Source: Ancylomarina sp. 16SWW S1-10-2
Lineage (GTDB): Bacteria > Bacteroidota > Bacteroidia > Bacteroidales > Marinifilaceae
NCBI RefSeq assembly: GCF_009669305.1
Contig: NZ_SADB01000014.1
Location: 1 to 64,000 of the forward strand
Length of the DNA stretch: 64,000 nucleotides
Reading direction: 5' to 3'
This document shows positions 17,900 to 27,636 of this stretch, piece after piece. A program made the translations under genes and the position numbers. The notes beneath the pieces are model-generated. The model made no database searches. It had not been told where the DNA came from and saw only the letters and a list, made by a program, of their open reading frames with translations. Each line of letters starts with the position of its first letter. The first letter of the stretch is position 1.

Positions 17900-19546
17900 A
17901 TGAAAAATAATAATTTTAAATTATCAGGTTTAATATTACTTGTGCTGCTTGTTGTATCAGGAACTGGTATTGCTCAGAATAAAGTAGAAATCGATACAAA
18001 AACGGAAGGGGCTTCATTTGAACATTTTTGGAGTAATTGTGTTGGAGCTGGCCGTGCAAATGAAGGATTACGTGCAGGTTGGTTAGAGCAATTAGAAATG
18101 GCACAGAAAAATTGCGGTTTTAAATCCGTTCGTTTTCATGGACTATTTCATGATGATATGTTTCTGGTGTTTAAAGAAAATGGAGTTACAGTTTACAACT
18201 GGCAATATATCGACGATTTATTCGATCGAATGTTAGATTTGCAAGTGAGACCTTTTATCGAGCTTAGTTTTTTTCCAAAAAGTATAGCTGCTGAAAATAG
18301 CAAAACACAATTTTGGTGGAAAGCCAATATTACTCCTGATGAGTCTAAATTTGGTGAATGGCACGATTTAGTGCAAGCATTTACTCAGCACTGTGTAGAC
18401 AGATATGGTATCGATGAAGTATTAACTTGGTATTTTGAGGTTTGGAATGAACCTAATCTAGTAAGAGGTTTCTGGGATGGTTCAAAATCGCAATATTTCG
18501 CCTTGTATAAGCAATCGGTAACTGCAGTACGCTCAGTTGATGAACGATTAAAAGTTGGAGGTCCTTCAACTAGTAACTTTGTTCCTGATGCTCGTTATGA
18601 TGGTGAGCGTGAAAATAACAAAGGCTTTAATGATGCTTTTTCGGTTAAAGATATCAATACCTTGAATTGGAGAGGCGTTTGGATTAAAGATTTCTTAGAA
18701 TATTGTGCAAAAGAAAAATTACCTGTTGATTTTATTAGTTGTCATCCTTATCCAACCGATTTTCCTTTTAATCCTAAAAGCGGAAAAGGTAGAGATTTAT
18801 CTCGACGCGTAACTTCAACTAAAGAAGATATGCAGTGGTTAAATAAAGTATTAGAAGGAAGTGCCTTTCCAAATGCTGAAATACATTTAACAGAATGGAA
18901 TACCAGTCCAAGTAGTAGAGATGCAATGCACGATTTTCTTCCACCTGCAGCATACATCGTAAAAACGAATTTAGATTGTATTGGCTTAGTCAACTCTTTG
19001 GCATATTGGACTTTTACCGATATTTTCGAAGAGAAAGGTGGTGCCTCTAGTATTTTTCATGGCGGATTTGGTTTAATTAATTATCAAGGGCTAGTAAAAC
19101 CAAGTTATCATGCATACAGAATGTTGCATCAATTGGGTGATGAAAAATTATTTAGCGACGATCATCTTTTTGTAAGCCGTAATTCTGGAAATGGAAAAAT
19201 TATTGCTTTGGCTTATAACTATCCTGAAGAGTATTACAACTCTGTACCAAGAGGGAATAATAAGCGCGAAGAAGGTACAGCTCGAGATCTTAATTTTAAT
19301 CTTAAAGATCTTCAACCAGGTGCTATGTTTAAAATAGAGGTTCTAGATAAAGATCATGGAAATATTCAGAGCTACTGGGAAAAAATGGGTAAGCCTGAAC
19401 CTCCTACACGCGAACAGATTAAGGTGATGAAAAAGGTAGCTGAAAATCTTAAAACTTCTTTCGTTAAAGCGGATGAAAATGGAGAGATTACTATTCAACA
19501 AGAATTGTCTCCTTGGAGTGTAGTATTGATCGAACAAATCAATTAG
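17900..19546 (+). CDS. GH39-like glycoside hydrolase, copy 1
   Basis: A secreted 548-residue protein of the GH39 type (TIM barrel, clan GH-A). Acid/base Glu in EVWNEPN (about 184) and nucleophile Glu in HLTEWNTSPSSRD (about 332); SCHPYPTDFPF and YWTFTDIFEEKGG are also GH39 features. Known activities are beta-xylosidase and alpha-L-iduronidase, both sensible in a uronate/xylose-type PUL. A second copy begins 69 bp downstream and is closely related throughout, with near-identical 3' ends, indicating a tandem duplication. Forms an operon with that copy and a DUF1961 gene. Confidence 0.9.
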   Translation: MKNNNFKLSGLILLVLLVVSGTGIAQNKVEIDTKTEGASFEHFWSNCVGAGRANEGLRAGWLEQLEMAQKNCGFKSVRFHGLFHDDMFLVFKENGVTVYNWQYIDDLFDRMLDLQVRPFIELSFFPKSIAAENSKTQFWWKANITPDESKFGEWHDLVQAFTQHCVDRYGIDEVLTWYFEVWNEPNLVRGFWDGSKSQYFALYKQSVTAVRSVDERLKVGGPSTSNFVPDARYDGERENNKGFNDAFSVKDINTLNWRGVWIKDFLEYCAKEKLPVDFISCHPYPTDFPFNPKSGKGRDLSRRVTSTKEDMQWLNKVLEGSAFPNAEIHLTEWNTSPSSRDAMHDFLPPAAYIVKTNLDCIGLVNSLAYWTFTDIFEEKGGASSIFHGGFGLINYQGLVKPSYHAYRMLHQLGDEKLFSDDHLFVSRNSGNGKIIALAYNYPEEYYNSVPRGNNKREEGTARDLNFNLKDLQPGAMFKIEVLDKDHGNIQSYWEKMGKPEPPTREQIKVMKKVAENLKTSFVKADENGEITIQQELSPWSVVLIEQIN

Positions 19547-19614
19547 TAAGAATAAAAATAGCTGTTGATTTGAGGATCAATGTGAGAAAAAGTTTTATCA
19601 ATAAAAATATAAAA

Positions 19615-21264
19615 ATGCGTAATAGAGTAATTTTATTTATATTATTTGCTGCATTTCTGACGAATGGTAAACTTGTTACTGCTCAGAAAAAAGTTAATGT
19701 TTCGGCAAATTCAGAAGGTGCTAAGTTTGAACATTTCTGGAGTAAATGTGTTGGCGCTGGTCGTGCTAACGAAGCATTGCGTGCAGGTTGGTTAGAGCAA
19801 TTGGAGAAAGTAGAAGAAAATTGTGGTTTCGAATATGTTCGTTTTCATGGACTTTTTCACGATGATATGTTTCCGGTGTTTCAAGAGAAAGGAAAAACGG
19901 TTTACAACTGGCAATACATTGATGATGTGTTCGATCGTATGTTGGATATGAATGTTCGTCCCTTTGTTGAACTAGCCTTTCTTCCATCAAGTATAGCTGC
20001 CGAGAATTCGAAAACGGTATTTTGGTGGAAAGCTAATATCACACCTAAGGAAGATTCTTTTGTGGAATTTCATAAGTTGGTAAAAGCTTTTACTCAACAT
20101 TGTGTAGATCGATACGGAATTGATGAGGTTCTTAATTGGTATTTCGAAGTTTGGAATGAGCCTAACTTGTATCAATTATTTTGGGATGGTTCAAAGTCGC
20201 AATATTTCGAATTGTACAAGCAATCGGTGTTAGCGGTTCGTTCGGTAGATAATCGATTAAAAGTAGGTGGACCAGCAACAAGTAATTTTGTTCCTGATGA
20301 TCGTTTTGATGGAGAAGTATTAGATCGTAAAGCTTCGGAAGAAGTGTTTACCGTAAAGGATATTAATTCTCTTGATTGGCATGGTGTGTGGATCGAAGAT
20401 TTCTTAAAATTCTGTAAAAAAGAGAATTTACCTGTCGACTTTGTGAGTTGTCATCCTTATCCAACCGATTATGCTTTTAATCCAGAAACAGGTAAAGGAA
20501 GAGGTCTTACTCGTTTTGTTCAATCGGCGAAAATAGATTTGAAGTGGTTGAATAAAATTGTGAAAAATAGTGCTTATCCAAATGCGGAATTACACTTAAC
20601 CGAATGGAGTACTAGTCCAAGCAGTAGAGATAAAATGCACGATTTATTGCCAGCGGCAGCTTATATTGTAAAAACAAATTTAGATTGTATTGGACTGACT
20701 AATTCTCTTTCGTATTGGACATTTACCGATATTTTTGAAGAAAAAGGCGGTGCTGCAAGTATATTTCATGGTGGTTTTGGGATGATCAATTTTCAGGGTT
20801 TAGTGAAGCCTTCCTATCATGCTTATCGTATGTTGCATCAATTGGGTGATGAGAAATTATTCCAGAAAGATAATTTAATGGTTAGCCGAAAATCAGGCGA
20901 TGGAAAAATTGTTGCCTTGGCCTATAATTATCCTGAGGAAGCGAATAATGCTGTGCCTGCAGGTTATATGAGTTACGAAAAGCTGGCTAATGGAACGGCT
21001 AAAAAACTTAATTTTTCACTTAGTGATTTAAAACCAGGAGCAATGTTTAAAATTGAAGTTTTAGACAAAGATCATGGAAACGTAGAGAGTTATTGGGAAA
21101 AAATGGGTAAGCCACAACCTCCTACACGCGAGCAGATTAAAATAATGAAGGCTGTTGCCGAAAATCTTAAAACTTCTTTCGTTAAAGCAGATGAAAATGG
21201 AGATATCACTATTCAACAAGAATTGGCTCCTTGGAGTGTCGTTTTGATTGAACAAATCAACTAG
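19615..21264 (+). CDS. GH39-like glycoside hydrolase, copy 2
   Basis: A secreted 549-residue paralogue of the preceding gene. Acid/base Glu in EVWNEPN (about 182) and nucleophile Glu in HLTEWSTSPSSRD (about 330) are conserved. The ATG at 19615 starts a standard signal peptide (MRNRVILFILFAAFL); the frame is open further upstream but lacks a convincing start. Main differences from copy 1 are around residues 185-235 and 435-460 (a short insertion AGYMSYEKLANG), which could alter specificity. Likely activity beta-xylosidase or alpha-L-iduronidase (family-level inference). Confidence 0.9.
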   Translation: MRNRVILFILFAAFLTNGKLVTAQKKVNVSANSEGAKFEHFWSKCVGAGRANEALRAGWLEQLEKVEENCGFEYVRFHGLFHDDMFPVFQEKGKTVYNWQYIDDVFDRMLDMNVRPFVELAFLPSSIAAENSKTVFWWKANITPKEDSFVEFHKLVKAFTQHCVDRYGIDEVLNWYFEVWNEPNLYQLFWDGSKSQYFELYKQSVLAVRSVDNRLKVGGPATSNFVPDDRFDGEVLDRKASEEVFTVKDINSLDWHGVWIEDFLKFCKKENLPVDFVSCHPYPTDYAFNPETGKGRGLTRFVQSAKIDLKWLNKIVKNSAYPNAELHLTEWSTSPSSRDKMHDLLPAAAYIVKTNLDCIGLTNSLSYWTFTDIFEEKGGAASIFHGGFGMINFQGLVKPSYHAYRMLHQLGDEKLFQKDNLMVSRKSGDGKIVALAYNYPEEANNAVPAGYMSYEKLANGTAKKLNFSLSDLKPGAMFKIEVLDKDHGNVESYWEKMGKPQPPTREQIKIMKAVAENLKTSFVKADENGDITIQQELAPWSVVLIEQIN

Positions 21265-21285
21265 TCATAATTTAATAGAACTATC

Positions 21286-22110
21286 ATGTTAATTAATTCA
21301 TTTAGTAATATGCACAGGAAAATTACTTACTCTATATTATCGGCAATTATTTTAATGATGTGTTATAGCTGTAATTCCGATTCAAAAGATGAATTTGAAA
21401 AAGTAAATGAATCCGAGGAGTGGTCTTTACAATTTTCAGATTCTTGTACGGGTAACTGGCAGGATAATTGGTTTTTAGATGGCTTAATTGCAACTGTTGA
21501 AAATAGTGATAAAGGAATGAATCTTATTGCAGGACCTGAGCATAAGAATAATGCTCATCATGCGGTATTATGGACTAAGCAGTCGTTTAATGGTGATGTT
21601 AAAATTGAATATGAGTACACCCGAACAGATACTCAGCTAATTAATGTCAATATTCTTTATATTCAAGCGCAGGGAATCGGAAAAGGTGTTTACGATAAAG
21701 ATATTTCGAAGTGGAATAAGTTAAGAGAAGTGCCAACAATGAGTATTTACTATAACTATATGGATCCAATTCATATCAGTTATGCGGCATTTCCAATGAC
21801 AAACGATGATCCAACTGCAGATTATATAAGAGTTAGAAAATATCCTGTAAAAGAAGGAATTGCTTTTGATGATATGGCGGTAGAACCTTCTTACTACAAA
21901 ATGGGATTGTTTTTACCGAATGTACCTTATAAAGTGACTGTAGTAAAAGCCAATTCGAAGCTATACATGCAGGTAGTTGGAGATGGTAAAAACGAACTGT
22001 TTACTTGGGATATGTCTGATAAAGCGCCATCGATAGAAGGTCGAATTGGACTACGTCACATGTTTACTCGTTCTGCAAGTTATCGTGATTTTAAAGTTTC
22101 GGTAAAATAG
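21286..22110 (+). CDS. DUF1961 family lipoprotein
   Basis: A 274-residue predicted lipoprotein (signal ending MMCYSC; an alternative ATG at 21310 gives the more usual n-region). The body, about residues 45-274, has the concanavalin-like features of DUF1961 (YesU-related): GLIATVENSDKGMNL, HHAVLWTKQSFNGDVKIEYEYTR, IYYNYMDP, GRIGLRHMFTRSASYRDFKV. Members sit in lyase PULs in many bacteria, but their biochemical role is not settled to my knowledge; glycan binding or cleavage are both possible. It is 21 bp downstream of the second GH39 and followed by a terminator. Confidence 0.8.
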   Translation: MLINSFSNMHRKITYSILSAIILMMCYSCNSDSKDEFEKVNESEEWSLQFSDSCTGNWQDNWFLDGLIATVENSDKGMNLIAGPEHKNNAHHAVLWTKQSFNGDVKIEYEYTRTDTQLINVNILYIQAQGIGKGVYDKDISKWNKLREVPTMSIYYNYMDPIHISYAAFPMTNDDPTADYIRVRKYPVKEGIAFDDMAVEPSYYKMGLFLPNVPYKVTVVKANSKLYMQVVGDGKNELFTWDMSDKAPSIEGRIGLRHMFTRSASYRDFKVSVK

Positions 22111-22141
22111 AATTTTAGATCAAGATTCTGATTCAGTTTAA

Positions 22142-22186
22142 AAGCAAGTTAATTCACAAAAATCCTTTGTGAGTCAACTTGCTTTA
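22142..22186 (+). terminator. Terminator-like hairpin after DUF1961 gene
   Basis: AAAGCAAGTT (22142-22151) pairs with AACTTGCTTT (22177-22186), with an inner stem TTCACAAA/TTTGTGA. It closes the GH39-GH39-DUF1961 unit. Confidence 0.7.
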
Positions 22187-22257
22187 TAAATATGTATAAT
22201 GATAAAGCATAGCAATTTTTAAACGAAAAGGAACCAATACCTGATTATCAAATAACT

Positions 22258-23994
22258 ATGAAAACTAATTTAATAGCAATTTTATTTTTGATGATGACTC
22301 TTGCTTCTTGTAGTAAGAAGGCAACATCGGATGTTAGACAAATAACCGACGAAGAACGCATGGAATGGTGGCAAGATGCCCGATTTGGTATGTTTATTCA
22401 TTGGGGCGTTTTTTCTGTTCCAGCTGGTTTTTACAAAGGAGTGGCACAAACAAATAGTGGTGAGTGGATTATGAATAAAGGCAAAATTCCAATTGCCGAG
22501 TATGAAAAATTTGCCAAAGAGTTCAATCCAACGGACTTCGATGCGAAAGCTTTTGTTGGCTTGGCAAAAGAAGCCGGAATGAAATACATCGTTATTACTG
22601 CCAAACATCACGATGGCTTTTCGATGTTTCATTCTAAATGTAATCCATTCAATATTGTAGATGCTACACCTTTTAAACGCGATGTATTAAAAGAGCTATC
22701 TGTAGAGTGTCAGAAACAAGGTATTCGTTTCGGTTTTTATTATTCTCAGGCTCAAGACTGGAATCATCCTGGTGGCATAGGCAATACTTGGGATAAAACG
22801 ATAAAACGAGTTAGTAGTGAGAAATATATTCTTGAAAAAGCACTGCCTGAGGTCAATCAACTTTTAACAGAATACGGACCAATCTCTATTTTTTGGTGGG
22901 ATACTCCGCGTGATATGGGAAAAGAAGTGGTTGATAGCTTGTATCGAGTAACGACTGCACTACAACCTGCCATTATTACCAACGATCGATTAGGTGAAGA
23001 ATATCCTGGCGATCATAAAACTTACGAGCGTAGAATTCCATACAGAGCACCCAAAGATAAATATTGGGAAGAATGTATGCCAATAAGAGGCAGTTGGGGA
23101 CATCGTAGCGATGATCGTAATTATAAATCGAAAACAACTCTAATTCATAATTTGGTTGATATTGCGAGTAAGGGCGGAAATTATTTATTAAATGTGGGTC
23201 CAACAGCGCAAGGTACTTTGTTACCCGAGACGGTTGAACGTTTAAAATATATGGGACAGTGGATGAAGCGGAACAGCGAATCGATTTATGGTACACAAGC
23301 TAGTCCTTGCACACAACCTGAGTGGGGACGTGTAACAATGAAAACAAATGACAATGAGGCAACTCTTTATTTGAATGTATTTAAATGGGTAGATGGTGGC
23401 AATATTGTTGTGGATTTAAAAAATAATGTGAAATCATGTTATTTGTTGGAAGACAATAACAGAACCTTTGTTACTGAATCATCTGAAGATGGTATTGTGC
23501 TTAAACTTACTGGGGAAGCTAGAGATACGGTATCTACTGTTGTGGTATTAAAGCTTGCTGGTTTGCCTAGTCGATTGCCTCTTAAAGAAATTGGACAAGA
23601 TGATAAAGGCAATATTACCTTGCTGGCAGAAAGAGCAGAATTTCAAAGTCTAGATGCACCAGGTGCAGAATACGACGTTGAATTCAATTGCATTGGTTCA
23701 TGGAATCATGAAAAAGCCAAGGTTTATTGGACTTTCAATGTGAAAGAAGCAGGTGTTTTTACTATTGAATCTGGATATACTGCAGAAAAAAAATCAAAAT
23801 TCACATTGAGTCTGGCAGGACAATCAGGTGATGTGACTCTTGCCCCAACAAAAAGCAAAAAAAGATTCAAAAAATTGAATATGGGTGAATTTACGATTTC
23901 GAAAGCAGGTGAATATACTCTTTCAATTAAACCTGTTATTGGAGAATGGAATCCAGTATTACTTCAAAATATTCAATTGAATAGAGCGAAATAA
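22258..23994 (+). CDS. GH29 alpha-L-fucosidase, lipoprotein
   Basis: A 578-residue GH29 enzyme with lipobox Cys18. Family signatures: WWQDARFGMFIHWGVFSVPAG, AKEAGMKYIVITAKHHDGFSMF, FYYSQAQDW, and the nucleophile Asp in IFWWDTP (about 215). GKGGNYLLNVGPTAQG closes the catalytic domain near residue 315; a C-terminal beta-rich region of about 230 residues (GAEYDVEFN..., from about 470) resembles a carbohydrate-binding module. It would release alpha-L-fucose, sometimes alpha-L-galactose. First gene of an operon with the 1158-aa lyase; a second GH29 of different architecture lies at 48590. Confidence 0.93.
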   Translation: MKTNLIAILFLMMTLASCSKKATSDVRQITDEERMEWWQDARFGMFIHWGVFSVPAGFYKGVAQTNSGEWIMNKGKIPIAEYEKFAKEFNPTDFDAKAFVGLAKEAGMKYIVITAKHHDGFSMFHSKCNPFNIVDATPFKRDVLKELSVECQKQGIRFGFYYSQAQDWNHPGGIGNTWDKTIKRVSSEKYILEKALPEVNQLLTEYGPISIFWWDTPRDMGKEVVDSLYRVTTALQPAIITNDRLGEEYPGDHKTYERRIPYRAPKDKYWEECMPIRGSWGHRSDDRNYKSKTTLIHNLVDIASKGGNYLLNVGPTAQGTLLPETVERLKYMGQWMKRNSESIYGTQASPCTQPEWGRVTMKTNDNEATLYLNVFKWVDGGNIVVDLKNNVKSCYLLEDNNRTFVTESSEDGIVLKLTGEARDTVSTVVVLKLAGLPSRLPLKEIGQDDKGNITLLAERAEFQSLDAPGAEYDVEFNCIGSWNHEKAKVYWTFNVKEAGVFTIESGYTAEKKSKFTLSLAGQSGDVTLAPTKSKKRFKKLNMGEFTISKAGEYTLSIKPVIGEWNPVLLQNIQLNRAK

Positions 23995-24048
23995 ATCGAA
24001 GGTGTAAGTGATATGGCACCACAATAAAATATGATTAAATAGGATAAA

Positions 24049-27000
24049 ATGAAGGGAATTATATTAGTTGTTGCTCTTTTATTATCAGGAATAGTAAATG
24101 CACAACTCAAAACAGAGGTTGGAAATCGTAATTTTTCCGATTGGAAAGGAATATCAAAAGTAAAAAACGAAGTAGCTACTTTTAAAAATGCTACAGTTAT
24201 ATCTTATGAATATTCGAATTGTAATCGGGTATATCCTGGTTTAATGCGCGATTTTTATGGCGATGCTGCTGATTTGAGCATTTATTCGGGAGTAAGCTTC
24301 GAGCTATTCTTGAAAACAGAGACAATAGCTGATGTTACCCTAGTTTTAAAAGTAGATTCACTTGATTTTAATGAGTTAAATCCTGTGAATACTGCTAAGC
24401 TCTGTGTTAGTGGTCAAGGTTGGCAAAAAATCTATATTCCTTGGGACTTGCTCGATGTGAATGTTGGTCAACGTGGCAATATGCTTCAGGCAATCAAGAA
24501 GCTTGAAGTTTCTGTAAAATCAAAAAATAATTCAACCTATCAAATTCAAAAAGTACAGCTTACAAAAGGAGAATTTATCTCTGCAGATGCTAAAGTATTT
24601 GGTCGTTCGGCAAAGGGTGGCGAAAGTGTAAGTTATGAGTTTGAAGTAGGTAATACTACGGATACAAAGCAAGGAGTGCAACTTAAATTGGAAACTTTGG
24701 GTTGGGAATCAATGGAAGTTGTTATTAGACCTACAAACTTTGAACTAGCTCCCAATGAAACAAAAGTTTGTAAGCTGGAAGTAAGTATTCCTTCTTCTTT
24801 ACCTGAAGGAATTCGCGAAAAGCAAACTGTGAAAATTATTCCTAACGGGAAAGGTTCTTCTGTACAGACTTTGGTGTTTACAACTGCAGTAAAGGTTCCA
24901 AGTCCTAATATTGTTTTTACTGCTGATAAATGGCAAGATGTTAAAGATAAAATCGCAAACTACGATTGGGCGAAAGAGGCTTTAGCTGAATATGAAAAAA
25001 TAGCTCAAAACTGGGAAGTTCCAGAGGGGAATAAAGCGGTTCTAAATAAACAGATTTTTAATAAAGGTGAAGGCGATAGAATGTACGAGTGTGGTATTGC
25101 CTGGCAATTAACAGGGAATAAACTTTACGTTAAAAAAGCTTTAAAACTCTTGCGAAGATTAACGAGTCTTGAAAATGGATATCCTGTGACTCTTCACGGT
25201 GGTGGTGATTCATTCGTTGCCGAGGGTGTGTTTTTTCAGGGTGTTGCCCGTTCGTATGATATGATTCGAGATTGCGATTTACTTACTGATAAGGATCATC
25301 AATTAATTGAAAATACATTTAGAATTTTCATCGACAGGACTATCAAAGCAAATACACGTGGGGGAATTAGCAACTGGAATGTGGCTGAAATTACTGGCGC
25401 TTTGTATTGTGCATTAGCCCTTCAAGATTGGAATTCCATTGAGTGGTTGTTAGAATCTCCAACAGGTATCTATAAACAAATTGCTCATGGTGTGATGAGT
25501 GATGGTTGGTGGTACGAATGTGCTGTTGGTTATAACTTGTGGGTAGCCAGTGAGTTTTCTGAAATTGCCATTGCCTTGCAGCCTTGGGGTATCAATATGA
25601 AAGATATGCGCATTCCTATTGGAACTACGTCTTATTTTTCATTAAACCCAAGTCGAAGAGTGGGTGGATTACATGGAATGCAATTTATGAAATGGGGTAC
25701 AATTCAAAATAATAACATAGGGATTAAAGACATGTGGGATGCGGTTATTCCATTTCTTGATTATCGTGGTGTTTTGCCTGCAGTAAACGATGCCAAAGAA
25801 GATATGGTGACCGGTAAACCTTATGAATTGGCTTATTACTTATATGGTGACTCTGAATATGCAGCTGTAATCAACAGAGGTACAAAAAGAGATTTATTGT
25901 ATGGTGTCCCTGATTTGCCAAATGTTACTTCTGAAAAAATGAAACAATCAGCTTATGCTGATAATATTGGTTTGGTTCAACTTCGTTCTCAAGCCAAAGG
26001 AAGAGAACAAAAAGATCAAATTCAAGCTGCCTTGCATTACGGTTCTCATGGTGGCCATCATGGTCATTTCGATAGAACAAACTTTATTAGTATGATGCGA
26101 TATGGTCGAAGTTTCTACAATCCTGAAATGTATTGGTATGGATATGCTTCGTATCTGTATAAATTTTTGGTGCAAACTTCCATCAATAAAAACATGGTTG
26201 TTGTCGATCAGAAAATGCAGGAACCCAAAGAGAGTTTCAAAACTCTTTTCTATACGGGTGATATGATGCAGGCTACAGCTGTTGAAACCAATACTCGTTG
26301 GAGTTATCCTCCTTACGGTGGTATGATTTATTCGAGTCAACACGATATCGACTTTCCTGAAAAAATGTGGTTAGATGGTAAAACTATTGAAATACCTGAA
26401 GATCGACCAGAATATGGTCTGTGTACGGAATATACTGAGCCTGTTTTGCAACGACGCCTAATGATTATGATGGACGATTATGTGATTTTAGCTGATTATT
26501 TAAAGGCAGACAAGGAACATACTTTTGATTGGTTGATGCAAATAAAAGGTTTTAAAGGCATTACTGCTGATCAAAAAGAGTATTTGCGTCACGATAATCA
26601 AATGAGTACGGATCCACTTGGAAGCGCTCAATTTATTATCGATTGCGATTGGTACAAAACTTCAGGAACTTCAAGAGCTAGCTTTGTAACCCGTTGGGGA
26701 GAAGGTGCTGATAATGCAGGTGCACGCATGCCTTTTAGTGAAGATGGTGAATTGAAGATGGATATTTTTAATGCGTGGCCAAAACAAAACGAAGTGATGA
26801 TTGGAACAGTTCCCGAAAGCTTTCGAGTGAGTAAGCAGTTGTGGTATTCAGTAAAAGCCGATGATAAAACCATATTGAACGACAGTACGGGTGCTTGGAT
26901 TTTAGGGAGCCAGCAAATTAAGCTTGATGTAAGAGGTAAAAAGACATTGGTTTTAACAACAAAAGCACCAGGTCGTAAGTGGAATAATACCATTTTCTGG

Positions 27001-27525
27001 GGCGATGCAAAAATAATTTTAAAAGATGGTTCCGAAGTATTTGTTTCATCTCTACCGGTAAAATACAAGAATGTTGAAATGCCTAAAACCAAAGGGCTTG
27101 ATTATTACGATGGACCCATTAAAATTGCCGGTGAACTAATGGAAAATTCAACTCCGGCTAATCCAGAAAACACCAACGAGGAAGCAGTTATTACTGTTGA
27201 TTTATCGGGTATTGAAGCGGTAAGCTTTAAAGCTAAATTAGGTGGTGATTTTCCAATGGGAGACGAAACTCAGCGTAGAAAAACGATGGCCGTTCGTAGC
27301 AAAGGAAAAGAGGCTCGTTATTTATCGGTTATTGAGCCTTACGAAACAGAATCAGTAATAAAATCTGTAACAGCTAAAAGTGCGAATGAATTAGTTGTTG
27401 AATTGCTTGACGGAAGAATTCAAGAAATCGCAATATCTGAAATGGAAGGTGATGGTACACAAATAAAAGTATCTGTAAAAGAAATTATTGATGGTAAGCT
27501 TGTTCGTGAAGAGCAAACAAAGTAA
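24049..27525 (+). CDS. Multidomain heparinase II/III-like polysaccharide lyase (1158 aa)
   Basis: A secreted protein (signal ending GIVNAQ). Domains: an N-terminal jelly-roll, CBM-like region (about 20-175), a NEW3-like sandwich (about 180-280), an (alpha/alpha) toroid (about 290-620; HGGGDSFVAEGVFFQG, SNWNVAEITGALYCAL), and a heparinase II/III-like sandwich with SHGGHHGHFDR (about 664-674), INKNMVVVD and DDYVILADYL, ending in a further beta domain. The core matches the 846-aa lyase at 13719; the extra N-terminal module is specific to this copy. Expected reaction: beta-elimination at a uronic acid residue. PL family assignment needs a profile search. Sits between GH29 and GH43 in one operon. 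Confidence 0.78.
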   Translation: MKGIILVVALLLSGIVNAQLKTEVGNRNFSDWKGISKVKNEVATFKNATVISYEYSNCNRVYPGLMRDFYGDAADLSIYSGVSFELFLKTETIADVTLVLKVDSLDFNELNPVNTAKLCVSGQGWQKIYIPWDLLDVNVGQRGNMLQAIKKLEVSVKSKNNSTYQIQKVQLTKGEFISADAKVFGRSAKGGESVSYEFEVGNTTDTKQGVQLKLETLGWESMEVVIRPTNFELAPNETKVCKLEVSIPSSLPEGIREKQTVKIIPNGKGSSVQTLVFTTAVKVPSPNIVFTADKWQDVKDKIANYDWAKEALAEYEKIAQNWEVPEGNKAVLNKQIFNKGEGDRMYECGIAWQLTGNKLYVKKALKLLRRLTSLENGYPVTLHGGGDSFVAEGVFFQGVARSYDMIRDCDLLTDKDHQLIENTFRIFIDRTIKANTRGGISNWNVAEITGALYCALALQDWNSIEWLLESPTGIYKQIAHGVMSDGWWYECAVGYNLWVASEFSEIAIALQPWGINMKDMRIPIGTTSYFSLNPSRRVGGLHGMQFMKWGTIQNNNIGIKDMWDAVIPFLDYRGVLPAVNDAKEDMVTGKPYELAYYLYGDSEYAAVINRGTKRDLLYGVPDLPNVTSEKMKQSAYADNIGLVQLRSQAKGREQKDQIQAALHYGSHGGHHGHFDRTNFISMMRYGRSFYNPEMYWYGYASYLYKFLVQTSINKNMVVVDQKMQEPKESFKTLFYTGDMMQATAVETNTRWSYPPYGGMIYSSQHDIDFPEKMWLDGKTIEIPEDRPEYGLCTEYTEPVLQRRLMIMMDDYVILADYLKADKEHTFDWLMQIKGFKGITADQKEYLRHDNQMSTDPLGSAQFIIDCDWYKTSGTSRASFVTRWGEGADNAGARMPFSEDGELKMDIFNAWPKQNEVMIGTVPESFRVSKQLWYSVKADDKTILNDSTGAWILGSQQIKLDVRGKKTLVLTTKAPGRKWNNTIFWGDAKIILKDGSEVFVSSLPVKYKNVEMPKTKGLDYYDGPIKIAGELMENSTPANPENTNEEAVITVDLSGIEAVSFKAKLGGDFPMGDETQRRKTMAVRSKGKEARYLSVIEPYETESVIKSVTAKSANELVVELLDGRIQEIAISEMEGDGTQIKVSVKEIIDGKLVREEQTK

Positions 27526-27636
27526 GTATACAATTTACATTTTTTTTGGATTTGGTCTATTTAAAATAGAGTGCAAAAGCCAGTCTGATCTGTTGAACTT
27601 ATGCATATTACATATGATACTTTAAAGATAAAACTT

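Noticed and set aside
17900-21264. Ulvan as the definite substrate
   Set aside because: GH39, GH88, sulfatases and lyases would fit, but no GH78/GH106 rhamnosidase is visible and GH29 fucosidases are present; substrate left open.
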